32,377 nucleotides of DNA from Fidelibacterota bacterium (lineage in GTDB: Bacteria > Fidelibacterota > UBA8477 > JABMPR01): NCBI GenBank assembly GCA_013202385.1, contig JABMOT010000273.1, positions 1 through 32,377 of the forward strand, in the 5' to 3' direction. The notes beneath the pieces were generated by a model. It had not been told where the DNA came from. It worked only from the letters and a program-made list of their open reading frames with translations, and ran no database searches. Numbering within the stretch: position 1 is the first letter of the stretch; each line of letters begins with the position of its first letter. Made by a program: the position numbers and the translations under genes. This document shows positions 26,717 to 32,377 of this stretch, one piece after another.

Positions 26717-26740
26717 TAATTGAAGGGACAATTTCAATTA
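26717..26740. promoter_or_regulatory. 24-bp inverted repeat upstream of the DUF2892 gene
   Basis: TAATTGAA and TTCAATTA are perfect 8-bp arms around an 8-nt spacer, 28 to 51 nt upstream of the DUF2892 start codon. Position and symmetry fit a dimeric regulator site overlapping or flanking the promoter. Confidence 0.45.
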
Positions 26741-26757
26741 TTTCTAATCGTTGTTCA

Positions 26758-26770
26758 GTGACAAGGTCAC
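26758..26770. promoter_or_regulatory. CRP-like palindrome between the Crp/Fnr and DUF2892 genes
   Basis: GTGAC-AAG-GTCAC is a perfect inverted repeat; on the minus strand it reads TGTGACCTTGTCACT, close to the CRP consensus TGTGA-N6-TCACA but with N5 spacing. It lies about 70 nt upstream of the DUF2892 ATG, a distance suited to activation, and next to a Crp/Fnr gene. Confidence 0.45.
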
Positions 26771-26835
26771 ACAAAACTGATATTTATTGAAATATCCCAT
26801 ATTATTCAGAAAAAGTTGATTGAATCAGAGTGGCA

Positions 26836-27516
26836 TTAATATGTGAGGAGCGACTCGGTTGGGTAGATAATTCCACGGCTTTGTCGGAGTAGCCCTCTGC
26901 GTTCAAAATCCTTTAGGAGTCGGCTGATAACTTCTCGAGCAGAACCTAATTCGATGGCAATTTCTTCATGAGTCATTTTTATTTCAGTTTTTGCCCGGTT
27001 TGGAATCAGCTTTCCCTTTAGAAAATCAATCAAACGTTCATCGAGCTTCCGAAAGGTTAATTCCTCTATAAGGCTCATGATGCCTGCCATTCTGGTGGAT
27101 AAAGTGTAAAATACGAACTGGCGTATGATCTCATTTTGAGCGACCCAATCTCGGAAAATATCTGCAGGAAATAGGACGGCTGTTGCTGGACTGTCCACAA
27201 CAGCCGTTGCAGGATAGGCAGATTGAGCCAGAATACAGGAAGCAGTTAAAATACAGGTTGCTCCCCGTTCCACATGGTAGAGCGTGATTTCTCTGCCGGT
27301 CTCGCCGCGCTTAAACACCCTGATGTCCCCACTACCAACCAGGGCTATTCCAGCACAAGTATGTCCTTCCTCAAAATAATGAGTACCCGTGGGCAGCGAC
27401 ACAAATTCTGCGCTTTGAATTAATTTATCTTGAAATGAATCGGAAAGTTCGTGGAAAAAGGGGAATAGATGGAGAATTTCCAGTGTCGGATCATTGATGA
27501 AAGACGCTTTATTCAC
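26836..27516 (-). CDS. Crp/Fnr-family transcriptional regulator
   Basis: 226 residues: a cyclic-nucleotide-binding-type beta barrel (about 18-125), dimer helix (126-155) and winged helix-turn-helix (about 160-222) with the recognition region MTHEEIAIELGSAREVISRL. The FNR iron-sulfur cysteine cluster at the N-terminus is absent, and the cAMP pocket signature RGETGREITL is only partly CRP-like. Cys88 and Cys94 in GATCILTASCIL are spaced for a possible thiol switch (inference). The DUF2892 gene and two palindromes lie just downstream. The gene starts only 17 nt after the stop of the barrel gene, so some readthrough is possible. Confidence 0.92.
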   Translation of the reverse strand: MNKASFINDPTLEILHLFPFFHELSDSFQDKLIQSAEFVSLPTGTHYFEEGHTCAGIALVGSGDIRVFKRGETGREITLYHVERGATCILTASCILAQSAYPATAVVDSPATAVLFPADIFRDWVAQNEIIRQFVFYTLSTRMAGIMSLIEELTFRKLDERLIDFLKGKLIPNRAKTEIKMTHEEIAIELGSAREVISRLLKDFERRGLLRQSRGIIYPTESLLTY

Positions 27517-27533
27517 GATTGGAAAACATGAGC

Positions 27534-28907
27534 TTAACGTTTGAATTGAAAACTAATTCCAAACTCAACACCTTCCGCTGTAGCGAAGGACAATCCACCC
27601 AATAATTTCAGAGCCAAATCCGCATCAAACCAGATGAGATGTACACCGGCACCAAGTGAAGCTTCCCGACCATGGCGTCCGCCAAAGGCCATGCCAGAGC
27701 GAATGGGGACCATTTTAAACCGAATCCACTCAGCAGCCAGCGCCAGTCGCCAGGATCTATCGGCAAAATAATAATCATCCAAACCAGCAGAAAGATCTCC
27801 CATGAGAATAAAATCATTATTGTATTGGTAACTGGCTCCCATCCTGAATATGGCAGGATAATTTAATCTCAGACTATCGGGTGTCGCTACATCGCGCTCC
27901 TTGAATTTGAACAAGCTATCAGAATTGGCAAAAGCGCCACTGACATTCACATCCTGCATATCCATGGTGTAGAGCGTGCTGGCCGAAAATGCAGCGCTAT
28001 CCACGGAAATCTGGAGAAGATCGCGGATGGGAATAAGCCCTTCAATGAGGCCAATATTTTTAGCAATAAAATTATCACTATTACCCCAGTTGATAAAGCC
28101 AATGACATTGTTTATGGCTACACCGAATTGCCAGTTGTTAATTTTTCGAGTATTGAATCCAAGATCTATACCTAAACCGTTGCCACCTATAGCTCGTGTG
28201 AAGCGGTAAAAACCATCCGACTCCAGACCTGTAGCCCGTGTATTTAGACTACCGCCTGAAGAATCCACTCCGGCAAAACCTATACCTGCGAGATATTTAA
28301 TGGTAGCACCCACATTGTATTTTTCAAATGGGATCGCAAAGGAAAATGCAAAATTTGTGACCATAAGAATATCTTGAGCTAGAGCCAAATCAAGTGATTT
28401 TCCGATTTGGTTCCCATCCATTGCAAATTCAAACAATCCTCGGGGTAATGAATTCTTCATATAGTATTCAACACCCGAAGTAAATGCATAATTCCCAAAA
28501 GAAAGGTTAAGGAGGGGAAGTGGCACACTGACTCCCAACCCCACGGCGAAGCCATCCTCAGGTATTTCTGATAACAAGAATTGTTTATGGGTTTGATCCG
28601 TGCCTGGCTTTTTGGACTCCAGATCAAATGGATCACCATTGCGATCACCTGTGAAATACTGATTAAACAGGGCGAGCGACATAAAATTATTGTAAGCCTT
28701 AATTCTAAAGTCCAGCAGGTTTGCACTAAAGGTCAGGTCTTCAGTATAACCTAAATTTGCCGGGTTATAACCGATTGCAGACACGCCTCTGGATGTCACT
28801 GTATATGCATTGCACAAACCCAGGCCACGGGCATCAATATGCGCCTGACTAAAAACAGCCGTAACCGTCAAAAGAGAAACGGCAACGTTGAATATCAGTC
28901 GCCTCAC
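27534..28907 (-). CDS. PorV/DUF5723-like outer-membrane beta-barrel protein
   Basis: 457 residues with a signal peptide (about 1-20, ending VFSQA) and the N-terminal motif ARGLGLCNAYTVTSRGVSAIGYNPANLGY (begins at 26), typical of PorV, PorQ and UPF0164-type barrels. The rest is amphipathic strands with aromatic girdles, closing with the terminal strand GVEFGISFQFKR. A role as channel, or as partner of a secretion or surface system, is possible; no other type IX secretion gene is present. The start is GTG, and GTGA gives a 4-nt overlap with the stop of the preceding large lipoprotein gene, a strong sign of translational coupling. Confidence 0.8.
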   Translation of the reverse strand: MRRLIFNVAVSLLTVTAVFSQAHIDARGLGLCNAYTVTSRGVSAIGYNPANLGYTEDLTFSANLLDFRIKAYNNFMSLALFNQYFTGDRNGDPFDLESKKPGTDQTHKQFLLSEIPEDGFAVGLGVSVPLPLLNLSFGNYAFTSGVEYYMKNSLPRGLFEFAMDGNQIGKSLDLALAQDILMVTNFAFSFAIPFEKYNVGATIKYLAGIGFAGVDSSGGSLNTRATGLESDGFYRFTRAIGGNGLGIDLGFNTRKINNWQFGVAINNVIGFINWGNSDNFIAKNIGLIEGLIPIRDLLQISVDSAAFSASTLYTMDMQDVNVSGAFANSDSLFKFKERDVATPDSLRLNYPAIFRMGASYQYNNDFILMGDLSAGLDDYYFADRSWRLALAAEWIRFKMVPIRSGMAFGGRHGREASLGAGVHLIWFDADLALKLLGGLSFATAEGVEFGISFQFKR

Positions 28908-31870
28908 TGAGTTGTATCTTCCGGGCTACTGTTAAACATCGGTCCAGAATTTAAAATGAATTGCATATATGCTGTGACATCTATGCCCGCAGAGAAGGGA
29001 ATCAAAGCTGGATTTGGAGTCTCTGAGATCAAAAATTTTGTGGCAAGGTAATGGGTTTTGGGCTCGATTAGCCAGCCCAATTCTCCATAAGCTGTAGCGT
29101 CCAACATGAGCCAAAGTTGAGAGTTGTCGTCACTTAACGTCAAATTATAGAGACTGTCTGGTACGGTTGGGGCATTGAGACCTGCAAATGCCAATGCAGA
29201 AGCAACGTCTGTAAAACCAGTGTCCGATCGACTAATTATAAATGTATCCAGAAAAGCATATTTATGGTGTTTGAGTGTTCCATAGGTCGAATCAGCATCA
29301 TCCTCGGTCAGATTAAAATCAGATGAATTCGAAAAACTGCCAAACCCTTCCTGCCCGGGTATGGCTAATCCTGTGTTTGGATCAGTCATGGCTGCAGGAA
29401 CCTTTAATTCCAAAGATCGCACCACCGGGTGCATGATCAGTGTATCAAGGTTAAGACCGATCGTATCTATGGTTCCATCAAGATCCCGATCAGCTGCGAT
29501 GAACACTTTATTTTCAACCGAATTATAGAAAGGGAAATAGGGAATATCAGAGACCAGAATTCGCATTTCAAACTCCAACCCAATATCACTGTAGATGATT
29601 GTGTTTATAACGGAACTAAGCAGCATATCTGATTCGTCGGGAATACCATTTGAGCCCACCAACTGTTCCACAGTGCTTGAATCCAGGGCATCCATGGTTG
29701 TGAAAGAAGGTGATAAAAATTGCACCCCTCTTGGGGCAATCGACAGCAGAAAGGGTATTTCAAACCGCCAGGTGCCAGAAATTTCCGCACCTGCAGTGAT
29801 TGAGGTTAACCCATCGGGAGATATTTGAGCATCGCCACCAACAGAGACAATATCTGGTAGCATGGCCATTAAATCTACAATGTTGTTCTGTGAGTCAAAG
29901 TGCTGGACAACCGTGGAAACATCATCTACAGTTCTACGTACATAGTCACGACTAATCCGGATTTCTGTAGCGACAGGAGCCCCGGCAGCACCGGCTTCAA
30001 AGTTAACAGAATCAGGATTCAGGGCAACCACGATGCTATCGCCATCGCGAAAACCCTTGACTTGTAAACCAAGCCCGGGAGCCACGCCAAATTCATTATT
30101 CAAGGTGATAGCAAGAATGGCTTCTCCAAAAGTGATTCCACCCACAAGTCCCGGTAAACTCAGGGGTTGTTCCTGAGCACTGATCCCAAAATTTAAATCG
30201 AAAACACCCGTTAAATTTTCAATCTTCAGCGTGGTCATTTCTACATTCACGTCAATGGCCATTTCAGCGGGTGGTGGGTAAGGAATGGACGTTGGTCCGC
30301 CCGTGGAGTTGAATTGAATCTCAGTTTCAATAAGTAGGGAATCCAAAGGTGCATTGTCACCGCTTAGATTGCTAATCAGGTGACCATCCAAGACCACGAT
30401 AGTATCAGCAGAACCCCCATCTGGCAATGCGAATTCGAGAATTTCATATTCACCTGCATCCAGTTTTGCCTGACTCTCATAAAAATTACGCAGTTTGATC
30501 CTCATGATGTCAATATCGAGACCCATTCTATTGGAAAGATTGATGGTGAGATGATTTGTATCTGGATCATCAACATTATCCTTGAAACTGGCGGAAACGA
30601 TTTGGACGCTAAATGAAGTATCTGGAGAAGTTGTGTTGAGTTCCTGATAAACGGACATGCTTGTGTCCCGCATATTCAATTGAACACTTTCGAACCCATC
30701 TATATCCAGCGAAAAATTGTAGTGAAAGAATGGATTGATGCCTCTGGGAAAAAGGAGGGTCTCTCCGTTTGATGCATTGATAGTTCCGCCAAATTCAAAG
30801 ACCAGACTGTCATAAACAGAGACCCCGTCCAGTGAGGAGGTTTTAACACTATCCTCACCATCTCTCATGTATTGAGATAAGGTGTTAAAAAAATGATTGT
30901 GTAAGGTATCGATTAAACCATTTGCCCGTTTGGTATACACAACGAGCCCTATATTTGATGAGGTCAAAGGCAGTTGGCTATTGATGGTTGAGCTAATGGA
31001 ACCGGCGGAAATCGTTACCGATTCAAAACTCTCGATGGGAATACCTGGTGGTAGTGTTGAAGCATCTGGCAAGAGTGAAAAGGCTTCGCGGATTCTAGGG
31101 AGTGAGGATTCAGGAATCTCAATCGTCCCTGTCATTTCGTAGGTATATGAAGAGTCGCATATAAAAGCTGGCTCAGGGGGCGATGATGTACACACAACAC
31201 AATTGTCTCCCCCACCATCCAGTGAAGGAATTCGGGCAGTGATGGTTCTTGAGTAGCCTGGTATATTTACATCTTCAAGAAAGTTTAAATTTGATACCGC
31301 ATTGCCAAAGGTAAAGGATATTGTCTCTGATCTTGTTGCAAATATATCGTCGCAAACTGCATCCGGGATAGGGCTGATAACAAAATCATCAATATTAAAG
31401 CCCATATCTGCCATACTTATGCTCGTATCCACGGGTCCCATATGAATACCATCATCTAATGTTGATGGCAAGAGGGTTCCAAGATCTATGGGTCCCACAC
31501 CCAGGGACATGGGATCTTGACCAGGAATAACAAACATATCTTCAGGTAGGGTTATGGGGGGCAGATCATTTTCCAGAGTAATGTACAGACCACCAGGATA
31601 GTCGGCCAATGTGTCTGGCAATAAAATGTCCATAATACCATCACCATCAGTATCTACTGAATCTCCATAAACCTGGATCGTACCTGTGGTATCGGAGCGC
31701 AACAGACCATCGAAGGGATATCTTTCAGATACCAGAGGAATCGTCAATGTGACTTGCCAGGTTGGAATCACCACTTTTGTGGGTAGCCCGAAATCGCATT
31801 GCAGAACCAGAGCACCTAACAGTGCTGCTAGAATCAGTCCTGCCTTGCGGCCTTTAAGTTGAAGAAAAAT
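28904..31870 (-). CDS. Giant surface-type lipoprotein with TSP3-like calcium motifs, likely non-ATG start
   Basis: A beta-rich, Asp/Ser/Thr-rich protein of about 988 residues with no family I recognise. It has two calcium-binding-like DxDxDG motifs: DTDGDGIMD near residue 73, and DRDLDGTID in the last quarter. From the conventional GTG at 31774 it would lack any export signal, but the same frame upstream encodes KGRKAGLILAALLGALVLQC, a textbook lipoprotein signal with Cys25. The frame is open from a TAA just upstream; the only plausible initiator is ATT at 31870-31868, with AAAGGG 8 nt before it. It begins 15 nt past ahcY and overlaps the barrel gene by GTGA, so the two probably act together at the outer membrane. 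Confidence 0.72.
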   Translation of the reverse strand: MFLQLKGRKAGLILAALLGALVLQCDFGLPTKVVIPTWQVTLTIPLVSERYPFDGLLRSDTTGTIQVYGDSVDTDGDGIMDILLPDTLADYPGGLYITLENDLPPITLPEDMFVIPGQDPMSLGVGPIDLGTLLPSTLDDGIHMGPVDTSISMADMGFNIDDFVISPIPDAVCDDIFATRSETISFTFGNAVSNLNFLEDVNIPGYSRTITARIPSLDGGGDNCVVCTSSPPEPAFICDSSYTYEMTGTIEIPESSLPRIREAFSLLPDASTLPPGIPIESFESVTISAGSISSTINSQLPLTSSNIGLVVYTKRANGLIDTLHNHFFNTLSQYMRDGEDSVKTSSLDGVSVYDSLVFEFGGTINASNGETLLFPRGINPFFHYNFSLDIDGFESVQLNMRDTSMSVYQELNTTSPDTSFSVQIVSASFKDNVDDPDTNHLTINLSNRMGLDIDIMRIKLRNFYESQAKLDAGEYEILEFALPDGGSADTIVVLDGHLISNLSGDNAPLDSLLIETEIQFNSTGGPTSIPYPPPAEMAIDVNVEMTTLKIENLTGVFDLNFGISAQEQPLSLPGLVGGITFGEAILAITLNNEFGVAPGLGLQVKGFRDGDSIVVALNPDSVNFEAGAAGAPVATEIRISRDYVRRTVDDVSTVVQHFDSQNNIVDLMAMLPDIVSVGGDAQISPDGLTSITAGAEISGTWRFEIPFLLSIAPRGVQFLSPSFTTMDALDSSTVEQLVGSNGIPDESDMLLSSVINTIIYSDIGLEFEMRILVSDIPYFPFYNSVENKVFIAADRDLDGTIDTIGLNLDTLIMHPVVRSLELKVPAAMTDPNTGLAIPGQEGFGSFSNSSDFNLTEDDADSTYGTLKHHKYAFLDTFIISRSDTGFTDVASALAFAGLNAPTVPDSLYNLTLSDDNSQLWLMLDATAYGELGWLIEPKTHYLATKFLISETPNPALIPFSAGIDVTAYMQFILNSGPMFNSSPEDTTQ

Positions 31871-31885
31871 TGGTTCTACCCTTTA

Positions 31886-32377
31886 TTAATACCTGTAATG
31901 TTCCGGTTTAAACGGACCCTTTTGTGAAATACCCAGGTATTTAGCCTGATCAGGAGTCAACTCGGTGAGATGGGCATCCAGATGAGCCAGGTGTAACCGG
32001 GCAACTTCCTCATCAAGTTCTTTGGAAAGGACTTGAACACCAGGGGCAACCGAGCCTTCAAAGAGGGCCATTTGTGCTAACACCTGATTGGTAAAAGAGG
32101 TGGACATGACAAAGGATGAATGACCTGTAGCATTGCCAAGATTGACCAGGCGGCCTCTTGATAACAGGATCAAAGCCCTACCATCAGGAAACTCAAAACG
32201 ATCAACCTGAGGCTTGATATTGTTCTCTTTAACATCAGGGTTTGTCTCAAGCCAATGCACATCGATCTCATGATCAAAATGACCAATATTGCACAGGACC
32301 GCATTATCCTTCATTTTTTCCATATGCTCGCCACGGATCACACTCTTGCAGCCTGTTGTGGTCACAAAGATATCACC
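31886..32377 (-). CDS. ahcY: S-adenosylhomocysteinase, C-terminal part (cut by window edge)
   Basis: The visible 164 codons cover the end of AhcY, which hydrolyses S-adenosylhomocysteine to adenosine and homocysteine in the methyl cycle using NAD. Recognisable blocks are [43 protein letters not shown] and the conserved C-terminus [10 protein letters not shown], whose Lys-Tyr end reaches the NAD site of the neighbouring subunit. The reading frame continues to the window edge (GDIFV...), so the N-terminal ~260-300 residues lie outside. The giant lipoprotein gene begins just after its TAA. Confidence 0.95.
   Translation of the reverse strand, partial: GDIFVTTTGCKSVIRGEHMEKMKDNAVLCNIGHFDHEIDVHWLETNPDVKENNIKPQVDRFEFPDGRALILLSRGRLVNLGNATGHSSFVMSTSFTNQVLAQMALFEGSVAPGVQVLSKELDEEVARLHLAHLDAHLTELTPDQAKYLGISQKGPFKPEHYRY

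Noticed and set aside
26690-26737. 16-residue N-terminal extension of the DUF2892 protein
   Set aside because: AGGAGATGA directly precedes the inner ATG and the family begins there; the extension runs into the inverted repeat.
1-32377. CRISPR arrays, insertion sequences, phage or toxin-antitoxin modules
   Set aside because: I saw no regularly spaced repeats, transposase or integrase genes, or paired small toxin-like genes; the tRNA at the edge is followed by ordinary genes.

Overview
This 32.4 kb window is ordinary-looking bacterial chromosome of medium-low GC. It is densely packed and I see no mobile elements, CRISPR arrays or rRNA. Gene content points to a Gram-negative member of the FCB side of the tree, possibly Candidatus Marinimicrobia or a relative (inference). 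Evidence for an outer membrane: several lipoprotein signal peptides, an LptF/LptG permease and a PorV-like outer-membrane barrel. Other pointers are a type II isopentenyl-diphosphate isomerase, a prenyl synthase with an archaeal-style DDIMD motif, frequent non-ATG starts (TTG, GTG, perhaps ATT) and many starts without a clear Shine-Dalgarno sequence.

Layout. 1-1046: a truncated tRNA-Thr(CGU), then a YgbA-type cysteine-rich protein and a GNAT acetyltransferase on the minus strand. 1237-5494: overlapping carA-carB (carbamoyl phosphate for pyrimidine and arginine synthesis), followed by a weak terminator. 5641-8680: a likely three-gene operon of a monoacylglycerol-lipase-like hydrolase, glycerol kinase and a YwaF-type membrane protein, consistent with salvage of glycerol from lipids. 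8681-9589: an orphan PilM-like protein. 9878-11113: mannose-6-phosphate isomerase. 11110-12630: a DUF3667 zinc-ribbon membrane protein and a DUF4390-like exported protein. 12735-15409: a GNAT enzyme, then a tight trio of exported coiled-coil protein, lipoprotein and DJ-1-family protein. 15413-17544 (minus): a PfkB kinase and a lipase-like lipoprotein. 17655-18158: a CcmH-like protein with adjacent cysteines.

18167-23939 (minus): a bifunctional-nuclease (BFN)-UVR protein, and upstream of it a compact cluster transcribed in the order CMD-family protein, murQ, phosphomannomutase/phosphoglucomutase, fni, prenyl synthase. This cluster joins wall recycling, hexose-phosphate interconversion and isoprenoid synthesis; with manA it would support GDP-mannose supply. 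24151-26455: a CorC/HlyC-type CBS membrane protein and an LptF/LptG-family permease. 26486-27516 (minus): a small DUF2892 membrane protein and a Crp/Fnr regulator, with two good palindromes between them. 27534-31870 (minus): a PorV-like barrel overlapping a roughly 990-residue calcium-motif lipoprotein. 31886 to the window edge: the C-terminal part of S-adenosylhomocysteinase.

The least-described parts are the giant lipoprotein plus barrel pair (with an apparent ATT start), the orphan PilM-like gene, the coiled-coil/lipoprotein/DJ-1 trio, and the Crp/Fnr-DUF2892 pair with its palindromes. No single locus is an obvious new defence or mobile system. Convergent genes repeatedly meet with stop codons touching or overlapping, leaving no room for intrinsic terminators.
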